Source: Rothia uropygialis (GTDB taxonomy: Bacteria > Actinomycetota > Actinomycetes > Actinomycetales > Micrococcaceae). Taken from it: 64,000 nt of DNA. The stretch lies in the NCBI RefSeq assembly GCF_004137765.1, contig NZ_NOIS01000004.1, positions 124,001 through 188,000 of the forward strand, in the 5' to 3' direction. Every line of letters begins with the position of its first letter. Within the stretch, counting starts at the first letter, position 1. A program made the translations under genes and the position numbers. This document shows positions 39,776-48,499 of this stretch, one piece after another. Below the pieces are notes generated by a model. The model saw nothing but the letters and a program-made list of their open reading frames with translations. It was not told the DNA's origin and did no database searches.

Positions 39776-40765
39776 TCAGGTTGAAGGCTCGGCAGGGTTC
39801 CGATCCGACCAGGCCAGCGACGCCGCGCCCAGCAATGCCGCCAAGTCTGCCGAGGAGGCAGCGACCGGCCGCGTGGTGATCCCTGGCAGGCGGACCTTCA
39901 GGAAGGATTCGATCATGGGTTCCCACCACAAAGGTCCCGACGCCCCCAGGCCGCCGGAAAGCACGAGCTCGTCCGGGTCGATCATGTTGACTATCCCGGC
40001 GAGGAAGGTGCCGGCGATTTCCGCCGAGACCCGGATGACTCGGCGCGCGGCGGTGTCCTCGTCTGCCAGCGCGAACACGTCACGGGCGGTGCCGACGTCG
40101 GCGCGTCCCCCGGCGCTCCGATAGGCAGAGGCGAATGCGATGCCGCCGCACGCGTTCTCGAGAATCATGTGCTCGGGCGTCTTCGAGCCGGCCGCGAAGA
40201 GCTCGGCGTCGGGGTGGTGCGGCAACGGGGTCATGCCCACGTGACCGGCGACGAAATGCTTGCCAACCTGCGGCTTCCCGTCGATGAGCATGGCCCCGCC
40301 CACGCCTGTTCCGAACGCCACCAGGAACATCGTCCCCTCGGTCGCCATGCCATGATTATTCCGGTACATGGCTTCGCCCAACGCATGCGCGTGGACGTCG
40401 TTGACGGGACGGACGGTCGTGATGGGTCGGCCCGGCACGTCCTCCAACCGGGCGGCGAGCTCGTCGGACAACGCGGTTCCGGTCCAGTTACGAATATTCG
40501 GCGTCGCCGAGACCACGCGGCCGGTATACGGGTCGATGACACCCGCCGAGCCAATGCCCAGAACAGGACGGACCTCGATACCGCGTTCGCGTGCCTCGTC
40601 GAGCAGGGTTCTGGACACCGACGCCGCGGTGGCCAGGACTGCAGCCGCTCCGCTCTGGGCCGGCGTAGGCTCGGCCGCCTGCCCCAGAATTTCTCCCGTG
40701 GCGGTGATGAGCGCTCCCGCCGTCTTCGTTCCACCCAGGTCGAGGGCGACCGCGGCGTGGGTCAT
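39776..40765 (-). CDS. nanK: ROK-family kinase, predicted N-acetylmannosamine kinase
   Basis: Sugar kinase of 329 residues in the ROK family, placed between nanA and nanE, so it should phosphorylate ManNAc. It has the phosphate-binding ALDLGGTKTAGAL (residues 7-19), the catalytic Asp in VNDVHAHALGE near residue 123, FGTGVGGAML near 152, and VAGHVGMTPL near 170. The Cys cluster CxCGxxGCxE that binds zinc in many ROK proteins is not present; the region reads TPEHMILENACGG. ATG overlaps the nanA stop (ATGA). Role comes from gene context; fold is clear. Confidence 0.88.
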   Translation of the reverse strand: MTHAAVALDLGGTKTAGALITATGEILGQAAEPTPAQSGAAAVLATAASVSRTLLDEARERGIEVRPVLGIGSAGVIDPYTGRVVSATPNIRNWTGTALSDELAARLEDVPGRPITTVRPVNDVHAHALGEAMYRNNHGMATEGTMFLVAFGTGVGGAMLIDGKPQVGKHFVAGHVGMTPLPHHPDAELFAAGSKTPEHMILENACGGIAFASAYRSAGGRADVGTARDVFALADEDTAARRVIRVSAEIAGTFLAGIVNMIDPDELVLSGGLGASGPLWWEPMIESFLKVRLPGITTRPVAASSADLAALLGAASLAWSDRNPAEPST

Positions 40766-41685
40766 AGGAGTCCGGTCCTTTCCAAAATCGTACGAATCGA
40801 AGCGGCTTCCTGCTCGTTGAGCGCCGCCATCGGCTTGGACATTCTATTCGACGAAATCACGCCCAGTTCGACCAGCGCGGTCTTGAATGCGCCCAGGCCC
40901 GCGGCACCGCCGGAGACACGATTCGAATCCGCACACCCGACGATCCTGAACAGGTCCGCCAGTCGATCCTGCTCGCGGCGTGCGGCCTCCCAGTCTCCCG
41001 AGACGGCCGCCTCGTACAGTCGAACGTAACCGGCGGGATCCACGTTGCCCAGACCGGGCACTATGCCGTCAGCACCGGAGAGCATCGCACCGTCGCACAC
41101 GATCTCGTGCCCGGTGAATAGCGAGAATCCTTCGATGTCGCGCGTCGCGAGCGCGAGCTGCCGGAAGGCAACGTCGTCGTTGGACGAATCCTTGACGCCG
41201 ACGATCGTTCCTTCCTGTGCCAGCTGTGCGAGCAGGTCCGCGGTCAGCGGGATATGGGTTCTCACCGGAACGTTGTAGGCGAAGACCGGAACGTCCACCG
41301 CGTCCCGCACCATACGGAAGTGATCGAGGATCTCGTTCTGGTTGGTGATCACGTAGTACGGGCTGGAGGCGACGACGGCGTCCGCGCCGAAGTTGCTCAT
41401 CCGCCGCGCTTCCTCGGCTACGCGAACGCCCGTCTGATCGTTGGCGCCCACGATCACGGGCACCGCACCGTTGGCGAATTCTGCGGTCAGTGCAACGACC
41501 GTGCGCCGCTCGTCGTCGCTCAGGTAGGGGGTCTCGGCGGAGGAACCGAGCATGAACAGCCCGTGCACTCCTCCGTCGATCAGGTGGCGAACGACCTTTT
41601 CGAGGCCGTTGCGGTCGATCTCCCCGTCGTTGGTTCGAGGGGTGACGACGGGCGGGATAACGCCGTGGAAACGGGGGTTGCTCAT
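40762..41685 (-). CDS. nanA: N-acetylneuraminate lyase / dihydrodipicolinate synthase family
   Basis: Class I aldolase of 307 residues that should split Neu5Ac into ManNAc and pyruvate. It has the pyruvate-binding GLFMLGSSAETPYLS near residue 42, the Tyr in VFAYNVPVRTHI near 134, and the Schiff-base Lys in IVGVKDSSND near 160. Among DapA-family proteins, lyase identity is favoured by the operon with nanK, nanE and a sialidase rather than by a single residue. The start is 25 bases after the sialidase stop. The A-T-G-A overlap with nanK shows tight coupling. Confidence 0.88.
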   Translation of the reverse strand: MSNPRFHGVIPPVVTPRTNDGEIDRNGLEKVVRHLIDGGVHGLFMLGSSAETPYLSDDERRTVVALTAEFANGAVPVIVGANDQTGVRVAEEARRMSNFGADAVVASSPYYVITNQNEILDHFRMVRDAVDVPVFAYNVPVRTHIPLTADLLAQLAQEGTIVGVKDSSNDDVAFRQLALATRDIEGFSLFTGHEIVCDGAMLSGADGIVPGLGNVDPAGYVRLYEAAVSGDWEAARREQDRLADLFRIVGCADSNRVSGGAAGLGAFKTALVELGVISSNRMSKPMAALNEQEAASIRTILERTGLL

Positions 41686-41710
41686 GTGTTCTCCTTAGGG
41701 GTAGGTCTCG

Positions 41711-44053
41711 TTAAAGCGAGATCAGGGATTGGCGCGACTCTTCGAGCCAAGACAACGGAATGCGGGTGAAGTAGATGCCGTGCCATTCCCTCTCCCACAA
41801 CAGCCCGATCGATCCGTCGCTCAGTTGCGCCATGGATTGATAGACGTAGTGGCGGGGGTTGAACACTTTGTTGTGGGGCCAGGTTCGGCCGTCGTCGTAG
41901 GAAAGCCGCAGTACCCCGCAGCCTCGGAACGGCAACAACTGAGAGGCGTTCGCGAAGACGACGCCGCGGCCTTTCTCGGTCTTGAGCGCAACCGCATTGG
42001 GCTGGCTGAAGATCTCGGTCAGCTGAGGATCGAAGTCGACGGGTCCCCACGTCCGGCCGCCGTCTTTGCTCCGGGACCGAGCCACACGACCACTGCTGTT
42101 CTGATTGCGCATGAGCAGCACGAGGTCACCGCTCTCGGCCTCGAAGACAGTGGATTCGTGGAGGGAAGCAGCATCACAGCTCAGCGTCCTGGAATGGACG
42201 GTCTGTCCGTCGATCTCCCGGTCGTCATTCGGCGATTCGCCGAGGGACCAGGTGGCTCCGCCATCATCGGAGTACACGACCGCCGCGGAGAAGGTGATGT
42301 TCTCCTCGCGGTTGTAGTAAACGGGCATGACCAATCGGCCCGCGTGCGGCCCCTTCTCGATCTGGATCCCGGAGCCGGGGGACGTACCCAAGAAGCGCAT
42401 CCATGGTTGCTTGACCTGCGGCGTGATGTCCACCGGCTCGCTCCAGGTCTCACCGTCGTCGTCGCTCGCAATCATCCAGAGGTAGCAGCTGGGAAGTGGG
42501 CGAAGCGGTGGGTTGCTCGTGTATGCCCAGACGTTGCCTTGATCCTCGCCGTCACGAAGAACCGTCCCGTCCTTTTGGACCCGGTATTCGGTGGGTGTTC
42601 CATCTTCTCGAAGAACTTTTCCGTCCTCCTGGAGATGGTATTCATCACCCTCAGCGTCTGTCAGGATCAGATGACCCGCGTCGTTGAAACCGGTGCCGAG
42701 CGCGGCATTCGGTTGGCCAACGCCACCGGGGAAATGGTCGATCAGGACGACTATCCTGCCGGTTGACCTGTCCTCAACCAACAAGGAATCGATGACCGAT
42801 GCGCCTTCCGGGCCTTCACCTGGCGAAGAGATGACGGTTTGCAGGTCCTCCCACGTCTCGCCGTCGTCGAGGCTTCTGCGGATCACGAAATTGATGTGGT
42901 TCGGGCTGTCATTGGCTATGGCCGTCCGCTGATCCGCTCCGGCTATGAGCACGCCACTCTGCGTCCGCAGAAGAGATGGAATCCGGTAACTCACGGAACC
43001 GAGCATTCCCGTGTCGAAAAGTGCGTTCGTATCGAGAGGGTCGACCATCGAGAGTCTCTTGACTTGTGCATCGGAGAGGATTTGGTCGAAGACCATCGCG
43101 GTCGAGGCCTCACCGAAGAGTCGGGAGCCTCCGATGTCCATTCCCACGGCGACGATGTCGACGTCCGGGACATCGTGGAAGAAAGCAACGCCCGGCGCCC
43201 GACCGACCTGAAAACCGTCCACGTAGATGATGGTCGCGCCGTATCCGGAGGTCACAACGACGTCGTGCCACCCTCCGTCATCCCAATTGCCTGGGGCGAC
43301 CACATCCACGAGCGCTCGACCACCGGCAACCACGCTGTAGCGCAAGTCCCCGGAATCGATCCGCAGGGTCACGGCATGCTTTTCCGGGTCTTGTGTCTCG
43401 GTGCCACCCTGGAGGATGACTCCGCCTTGGTGACGACCCCTCACCCGGAATCTGGCCCGCAGGGATCCGGCGGAAAGGCTGGCGCAGCGGCGGGCATCGC
43501 GATCCGCGAGCCTCTCTGCGGCGAACTCGACCAGAGGCCGCGTTTCTTCGGTACGCGCCAAGACCCCGCGCGGCGTCAGGATGTCGGAACGGATGATCAG
43601 GTGGGAGACTTCCGGCACTCCCTCCCGGCCCACCTCGAGGCATCCAAGCTCACCAAGCCCCGCAAAGAAGCTTGTATCGGTTGCGGTGAAGAGCTCGTAC
43701 CCGTCCAGGAAGATGGAGGTCCCGCTGGGCCCGACCACGACGGCGACGTCGTGCTCCCGTCCGTCATTGAGCCGGTCAGCATCTTCGGCATCGAGGAAGG
43801 ACGAGACCTTGCCGTCAACGGTCACACGGCGAATCAGGCGATTCCGCTCGATCACCAATTCCCACTCCGCGCTCTCATCGGCAGCGCGCGCCGACAGCAA
43901 CGTGCCGTCGACGAGTGTCGCGAACTTCAGCAGAATCGTTCCCTTGCTGAGCCCCTGCAGCGGATCCAGCCGCTGAGCCATCGCACGATTGATGTCGGCG
44001 CAGGAACCGGCTTCGTCCACCAGAACCCCGCTGCCGTACAGCGATGCTTCCAT
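41711..44053 (-). CDS. Exo-alpha-sialidase (GH33) without signal peptide, predicted cytoplasmic
   Basis: Sialidase of 780 residues. Two LamG/concanavalin-like modules come first (about residues 30-190 and 205-350; FLDGYEL and YVDGFQVGR strands). The GH33 propeller follows: SYRIPSLL, Asp boxes SLDDGETW, SDDDGETW, SDDGGATW, SKDGGRTW and SYDDGRTW, a late YVYQSM Tyr and EWHGIYFTRIP. A DG-rich insertion near residues 490-535 resembles the insert of NanI/NanB-type sialidases. ATG at 44053 has GGAGG seven bases upstream. No signal peptide or anchor is present, and the upstream in-frame extension has none either. First gene of the nan operon, under a palindrome shared with nanT. Sialylated oligosaccharides taken up whole would be its substrate. 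Confidence 0.9.
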   Translation of the reverse strand: MEASLYGSGVLVDEAGSCADINRAMAQRLDPLQGLSKGTILLKFATLVDGTLLSARAADESAEWELVIERNRLIRRVTVDGKVSSFLDAEDADRLNDGREHDVAVVVGPSGTSIFLDGYELFTATDTSFFAGLGELGCLEVGREGVPEVSHLIIRSDILTPRGVLARTEETRPLVEFAAERLADRDARRCASLSAGSLRARFRVRGRHQGGVILQGGTETQDPEKHAVTLRIDSGDLRYSVVAGGRALVDVVAPGNWDDGGWHDVVVTSGYGATIIYVDGFQVGRAPGVAFFHDVPDVDIVAVGMDIGGSRLFGEASTAMVFDQILSDAQVKRLSMVDPLDTNALFDTGMLGSVSYRIPSLLRTQSGVLIAGADQRTAIANDSPNHINFVIRRSLDDGETWEDLQTVISSPGEGPEGASVIDSLLVEDRSTGRIVVLIDHFPGGVGQPNAALGTGFNDAGHLILTDAEGDEYHLQEDGKVLREDGTPTEYRVQKDGTVLRDGEDQGNVWAYTSNPPLRPLPSCYLWMIASDDDGETWSEPVDITPQVKQPWMRFLGTSPGSGIQIEKGPHAGRLVMPVYYNREENITFSAAVVYSDDGGATWSLGESPNDDREIDGQTVHSRTLSCDAASLHESTVFEAESGDLVLLMRNQNSSGRVARSRSKDGGRTWGPVDFDPQLTEIFSQPNAVALKTEKGRGVVFANASQLLPFRGCGVLRLSYDDGRTWPHNKVFNPRHYVYQSMAQLSDGSIGLLWEREWHGIYFTRIPLSWLEESRQSLISL

Positions 44054-44100
44054 GACAATTCCTCCGTTTAAAGAAGCTTTCAATAGGGTGCCCTCCAACA

Positions 44101-44116
44101 CATAGGACATCCTATG
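44101..44116. promoter_or_regulatory. Sialic-acid regulon operator A
   Basis: CATAGGA-CA-TCCTATG, perfect seven-base arms, 47 bases before the cytoplasmic sialidase. The same core TAGGAC(A/G)TCCTA recurs before nanT and the ABC binding protein. Confidence 0.75.
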
Positions 44117-44121
44117 ACTGC

Positions 44122-44149
44122 ACTCTAACACCTCGTTTAACACCGGCAA
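44122..44149 (-). promoter_or_regulatory. Candidate promoter of sialidase-nanA-nanK-nanE
   Basis: On the minus strand TTGCCG (44144-44149) and TAGAGT (44122-44127) are separated by 16 bases. The operator at 44101-44116 would then lie over the transcription start, as for a repressor. Confidence 0.45.
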
Positions 44150-44179
44150 GAGGATGCCCTTCCGAGCCCAAGTTGGATA

Positions 44180-44208
44180 TTGACCCGGCTCACTCAACCT
44201 GCTATTTT
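44180..44208 (+). promoter_or_regulatory. Candidate promoter of nanT
   Basis: TTGACC (44180-44185), a 17-base spacer and TATTTT (44203-44208). The operator copy at 44214-44227 follows within six bases of the -10. Confidence 0.6.
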
Positions 44209-44213
44209 CACCC

Positions 44214-44227
44214 GTAGGACGTCCTAC
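44214..44227. promoter_or_regulatory. Sialic-acid regulon operator B
   Basis: GTAGGAC-GTCCTAC is a perfect 14-base palindrome covering the likely start of the nanT transcript. It differs from operator A only in the two central bases and the outer flank. Confidence 0.75.
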
Positions 44228-44287
44228 CTATGACTGACATCTCATTCGCGGCCGGCTGACGGCCTTCAAAGCAAGGATCTCTTGGTC

Positions 44288-45778
44288 ATGAGTTCTCCTC
44301 ATACTTCGCCTCATACTTCCCCTCGGACCGGGAAACGTTGGTGGCAGCACCTCAGCGCACAGGACAGGAAATCGTTCTTCGCAGCGTGGCTTGGCGTTCT
44401 CCTGGACGGTTACGACTTCGTTCTCATCTCTTTCGCCCTTCCCGCGATGATCGAGACCTTCGACCTCACTCTCGTCCAGGGTGCTTCGTTAGTCTCCGCG
44501 GCCTTCATTACCCGCTGGCTCGGTGGGCTCGTTCTGGGTGCCGTCGGTGACAAGTTCGGCAGGCGCCCGGCTATGGTCGTCTCAATCCTCATGTTCGCTA
44601 TTGCTTCCATAGGCATGGCTTTCGCCCCGAACTACTGGTTCCTCTTCGTCTTCCGTCTCATCATCGGGTTTGCCATGGCGGGCGAGTACTCCGCCTCGGC
44701 CGCATACGTCATCGAGTCATGGCCCAAGCACATGCGCAACAAGGCCTCCGGTTTCCTGCTGTCCGGATACGCCTTCGGCGTCGTCCTCGCGGCCCAGGTC
44801 GACAAGTACCTCGTGCCCTGGGCCGAGCAGTTCGGTCACGGCTGGGGATGGCGGGCCCTGTACCTGACGGGCATTGTTCCCATCGTCGTCGCTATCTACA
44901 TGCGCCGTTCTCTCCCCGAAGCCAAGGATTGGGAGGAATCCAAGAAGACAGGAACGACCAAGGAAGCCGACATGCTCACGACGCTGTTCGGCGGCCCGAA
45001 GAAGTTCCTCAACCTCCTCGGCACCGTGGCGGCTGCGGTCTCCCTCCTGCTCATTTTCGCCGGCTTCGGGCTTCCCAGGTATGCCGTGATCCTTCTGGCC
45101 GCTGTGTCGGCCGCGGTCTTCATCGCCTTCATCATCCAGTTCGACAAGAAGCGCTGGGCCACCGGGATAGGCATTGTCCTGACGGTCTTCGCGAGCTTCA
45201 TGTACACCTGGCCGATTCAGGGTCTATTGCCGACATACCTCAAGGGAGTTGGCATGGACCCGAACGTGGTGGCCAATATCGTCACCATCGCGGGCTTGGG
45301 CAATGCCCTTGGCTATATCGTGGCCGGTTTCGCGGGGGACACCGTCGGCATGCGCCGCTGGTACGCCATCAGCCTGACCATCTCCCAGGTCCTCGTGTTC
45401 CCCCTGTTCCTGCAGAACGGCAAGTACGTGGTCCTGGTCGGGATTCTGCTTTTCTTCAACCAGATGTTCGGTCAGGGCATCTCCGGGCTCCTGCCCAAGT
45501 GGGTTTCCAGCTACTTCCCGGTCGAGAAGCGAGCGGCCGGCTTGGGCTTCACCTACAACGTGGGCGCCCTGGGTGGCGCGGTCGGCCCGATTCTCGGTGC
45601 GAGCCTGGCGGATAAGTTCTCCCTGGGCACCGCCCTGGCGGTGCTCTCCGTGGGATTCGCCCTCTTCGTCATCCTGTCCATCTGGCTGAACCTGCCCCGT
45701 AGGGCCCAGTCGGCCGTATCGGCTGAGAGCGTTCGCCCGGAAGACGGAAACGACGAAATCATCGCTACCACGGCCTGA
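44288..45778 (+). CDS. nanT: MFS sialic acid transporter NanT-like
   Basis: Major facilitator of 496 residues with twelve or more membrane segments, sugar-porter/NanT branch. It has LLDGYDFVLISFALPA near residue 38, GDKFGRRPAMV near 87, the FRLIIGFAMAGEYSASAAYVIESWP region near 125 and SGLLPKWVSSYFP near 400. A free sialic acid proton symporter is expected from its place next to nanA-nanK-nanE and the shared operator. I use ATG at 44288; a TTG six bases upstream is equally spaced from the AAGGA. The secreted sialidase gene follows after 90 bases, so one transcript is likely. Confidence 0.88.
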   Translation: MSSPHTSPHTSPRTGKRWWQHLSAQDRKSFFAAWLGVLLDGYDFVLISFALPAMIETFDLTLVQGASLVSAAFITRWLGGLVLGAVGDKFGRRPAMVVSILMFAIASIGMAFAPNYWFLFVFRLIIGFAMAGEYSASAAYVIESWPKHMRNKASGFLLSGYAFGVVLAAQVDKYLVPWAEQFGHGWGWRALYLTGIVPIVVAIYMRRSLPEAKDWEESKKTGTTKEADMLTTLFGGPKKFLNLLGTVAAAVSLLLIFAGFGLPRYAVILLAAVSAAVFIAFIIQFDKKRWATGIGIVLTVFASFMYTWPIQGLLPTYLKGVGMDPNVVANIVTIAGLGNALGYIVAGFAGDTVGMRRWYAISLTISQVLVFPLFLQNGKYVVLVGILLFFNQMFGQGISGLLPKWVSSYFPVEKRAAGLGFTYNVGALGGAVGPILGASLADKFSLGTALAVLSVGFALFVILSIWLNLPRRAQSAVSAESVRPEDGNDEIIATTA

Positions 45779-45868
45779 CTCGTCGACTCACGTCTGATCC
45801 CCATTTCTTCACCACTTCATCTCCTCATGCCTCGGTGTTGCACAAAAACTCCCGAGGGAAGGAACATC

Positions 45869-48388
45869 ATGAACCCACCTGTGAATCGCCGACAATTCTT
45901 TGCCGGAGGGGCAGCGGTAGCTTGCCTCGCTCTGATGCCAACACCCAGCCTGGCCGAATCTGCCGAAGAAACGGCTCCCGGATTCCCCATGGAATTCGAT
46001 GGGAAGTCTTTCCACGATCTCGCGGCGGCCAAGGACAATTTCACTGTCAGACCGATGACGCTGAGCATTCAGTTCAAGACTTCGCCCGGCTCCGGTGGCA
46101 CGCTCCTGAGTGCAGGAGACAGCGGCTCCCCGGACATCTGGAAGTTGGGAATCGACAGCGGCCACGTCGTCATCTCCGAATCTTCGTCAGGCAAGAAAAC
46201 CGAGGGACGCTTTCCCGTGCCTTCGGATCGGCGAGGAGAGTTGGACGACGGCAATCTTCATTGGGTCACCCTACGGTGTGAGGAATCAGGAACCTCGCTC
46301 TACGTGGATGGCCAATGGGCCCATGCGTTCACACGGGATTACTCGCTGTTCGCATGGGGTAATCCAAACGTACTCACCGCTGGTGCCGTCAGGAATCGAA
46401 GTAGCGCGAGCGAGTTTTTCACTGGTTCGATACGGGCGATCTCATGCACCCCGACTGCTCTGACCGATGAAATTATCGCCGCCCGCTGCACGCTACCGGA
46501 CACGAAGAGCAAGTGGACCCCCTTCCTGGCCTATTCGGCCTCCGCGCCACTGGTCAACCGCTTCACTGAGGTTCCGGGGCTCCAGTCGTGGGACAAAGGA
46601 ACGGTGTTCGCGGAATTCAGCACCACGAGCTCAGGCACCATGGCAATCATGAGCTTGGGAGACACCCGGGCCGAATCTACGGACTTTTGTCTGGCCCTCA
46701 AGGATGGGCAACTTGTCGTGGAGCACCGGTCCAAAGGCACGAACAACATGAAGTTCACCGTTGCCTCCCAGCTCAACGACGGGAAGAGGCACTCCGTGTG
46801 TGCTGCTGTTTCCGAACGCGGCACCCGTATTTACATCGATGGCTCAGAAGTTGAGCGCCACTCGCACCACAGTTTCGCTTCATCTCTCGACGACTTGAAT
46901 GGACTATGGATTGGCGGGAATACGGATATTCACGGCGAGGAATGGAAATTCACCGGCCGCATTGGAAGAGTCAAGATCTTCCCTTGGGCGCTCACGTCGC
47001 AGCAGATCGCAGGCTTGGCGGAACAACCGGTGATCAGCGCCCAAGCCCTCTTCGACAAGGGGTATGCCGGCTCATCGAATTACAGGATTCCCGCTCTCAC
47101 CATGACGAGCGCCGGTACTTTGATCGCCGTAGCCGACCAACGCACTTCGAACCCGATGGACAGCCCCAACCACATTCAGACGACCTGCCGTCGCAGTACC
47201 GACGGCGGTCGAACGTGGTCCGCGCTTCAGACAATTCTGCCCCAGCCAGGCGCCGGCCGGGCTGGGGCATCAGCGATCGACTCCACAATTGTGCAAGATT
47301 CCAGGTCTGGAAAACTGGTGGCTGTCATCGATCGATTCCCCGGAGGTTTTGGACAAGGAAACTGCGCACCGGGAACCGGGTACGACGAAAATGGGCTCAA
47401 GATCCTTTTTGACCAGGCCGGAGAAGAATTCCGTTTGCATGACGACGGTTCCGTGACCAGGAAAGACGGGTCGGCAACCAGCTACAGAGTCGCAGGGGAT
47501 GGCTCCGTGACACGAGACGGAGCTGATAAGGGCAATATTCACCTGCCGAAAGAAGCCACCGCCCTCGGAGGGTTGTTCGAGCACGAAACGTCGTATCTCG
47601 TGATGGTGACCAGCAGCGACGACGGCCAGTCCTGGGGCAATCCGAAGGACATCACTCATCAGGTCAAAGAGCCGTGGATGAGATTTTTGGGGACGGGCCC
47701 TGGAAGCGCGATTCAACTCACGGCGGAGAAGAACCGAGGCCGCATCGTTGTTCCGGTCTACTACAACAACGCGAAGTCTATGGCTGGTATCTATTCCAGC
47801 GCAGTCATCTACACGGACGATGCCGGTGCCACCTGGCACCGGGGAAAGTCCCCCAACGACGGTCGCGTGGTCAACGGAACAACGATTTCCTCGGAAACGC
47901 TGAACACGATGTCACTCGCGACTCACGAACCTTCGGTCGCGGAAAGGGCTGACGGAACGCTGGTGATGTACATGCGCAACAGGGCCCCGGGTGGGAAAGT
48001 GCTCTCTTCGCGCAGCTCCGACGGTGGCGAGACTTGGGATGTGCCGACACCGGTAGACAACGTGCCCGATATTTTCTCTCAACCCAATCTGATCAACGGC
48101 AAGGATCCGAGCTCCGGCGAGAGCCGCATGTTCTTTTCGAACGCCAGCAAGACCTTCCCCGGTGAGGACGGGAGAAACACGCGGGGACGCGGTGTCATCC
48201 GAATGTCGGTCGACGATTCCGCGACCTGGGGCCGGAACAGGGTCTTCCGGGCCAATAACTATGTATATTCCAGCATGATTCAGTTCCCGGATGGCGATCT
48301 TGGCTTGCTCTGGGAATTGGAGTGGGACGGTATCTACTTCTCTCGGATCCCTTATCGATGGATCGCGGACTATCCCGTCGTGAGATAA
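45869..48388 (+). CDS. Secreted exo-alpha-sialidase (GH33) with Tat signal
   Basis: Sialidase of 839 residues with a twin-arginine signal (VNRRQFFAGGAAVACLA, cleavage probably after SLAE near residue 33). Two LamG-like modules (about residues 45-190 and 215-375) precede the GH33 propeller: NYRIPALT, Asp boxes STDGGRTW, SSDDGQSW, TDDAGATW, SSDGGETW and a late NYVYSSM Tyr with EWDGIYFSRIP. The same DG-rich insertion as in the cytoplasmic sialidase is present near residue 530, so the two are paralogues. No sorting signal was seen, so release or loose wall binding is likely. It frees sialic acid outside for NanT. ATG at 45869 has AAGGAA upstream. Confidence 0.92.
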   Translation: MNPPVNRRQFFAGGAAVACLALMPTPSLAESAEETAPGFPMEFDGKSFHDLAAAKDNFTVRPMTLSIQFKTSPGSGGTLLSAGDSGSPDIWKLGIDSGHVVISESSSGKKTEGRFPVPSDRRGELDDGNLHWVTLRCEESGTSLYVDGQWAHAFTRDYSLFAWGNPNVLTAGAVRNRSSASEFFTGSIRAISCTPTALTDEIIAARCTLPDTKSKWTPFLAYSASAPLVNRFTEVPGLQSWDKGTVFAEFSTTSSGTMAIMSLGDTRAESTDFCLALKDGQLVVEHRSKGTNNMKFTVASQLNDGKRHSVCAAVSERGTRIYIDGSEVERHSHHSFASSLDDLNGLWIGGNTDIHGEEWKFTGRIGRVKIFPWALTSQQIAGLAEQPVISAQALFDKGYAGSSNYRIPALTMTSAGTLIAVADQRTSNPMDSPNHIQTTCRRSTDGGRTWSALQTILPQPGAGRAGASAIDSTIVQDSRSGKLVAVIDRFPGGFGQGNCAPGTGYDENGLKILFDQAGEEFRLHDDGSVTRKDGSATSYRVAGDGSVTRDGADKGNIHLPKEATALGGLFEHETSYLVMVTSSDDGQSWGNPKDITHQVKEPWMRFLGTGPGSAIQLTAEKNRGRIVVPVYYNNAKSMAGIYSSAVIYTDDAGATWHRGKSPNDGRVVNGTTISSETLNTMSLATHEPSVAERADGTLVMYMRNRAPGGKVLSSRSSDGGETWDVPTPVDNVPDIFSQPNLINGKDPSSGESRMFFSNASKTFPGEDGRNTRGRGVIRMSVDDSATWGRNRVFRANNYVYSSMIQFPDGDLGLLWELEWDGIYFSRIPYRWIADYPVVR

Positions 48389-48414
48389 GCCCAGCCGCAG
48401 GCTGGCACGGCAAT

Positions 48415-48447
48415 GCGCCCGCTCGAAGGAATTCTTCGAGCGGGCGC
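48415..48447 (+). terminator. Terminator-like hairpin after secreted sialidase
   Basis: A perfect 14-base stem (48415-48428 with 48434-48447, GCGCCCGCTCGAAG arm) and a five-base loop GAATT, followed by TTGTCTCATT. The weak T tract leaves efficiency uncertain. A smaller hairpin, CCAGCC-GCA-GGCTGG, lies just upstream. Confidence 0.75.
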
Positions 48448-48499
48448 TTGTCTCATTGTCCTCAGAAGACCACCAGGTTCGCCGTAGCGGGTTCGGCCC

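Noticed and set aside
43999-44197. Upstream start giving the signal-less sialidase a signal peptide
   Set aside because: The extra residues cross the promoter and operator and contain no hydrophobic signal core followed by a cleavage site.
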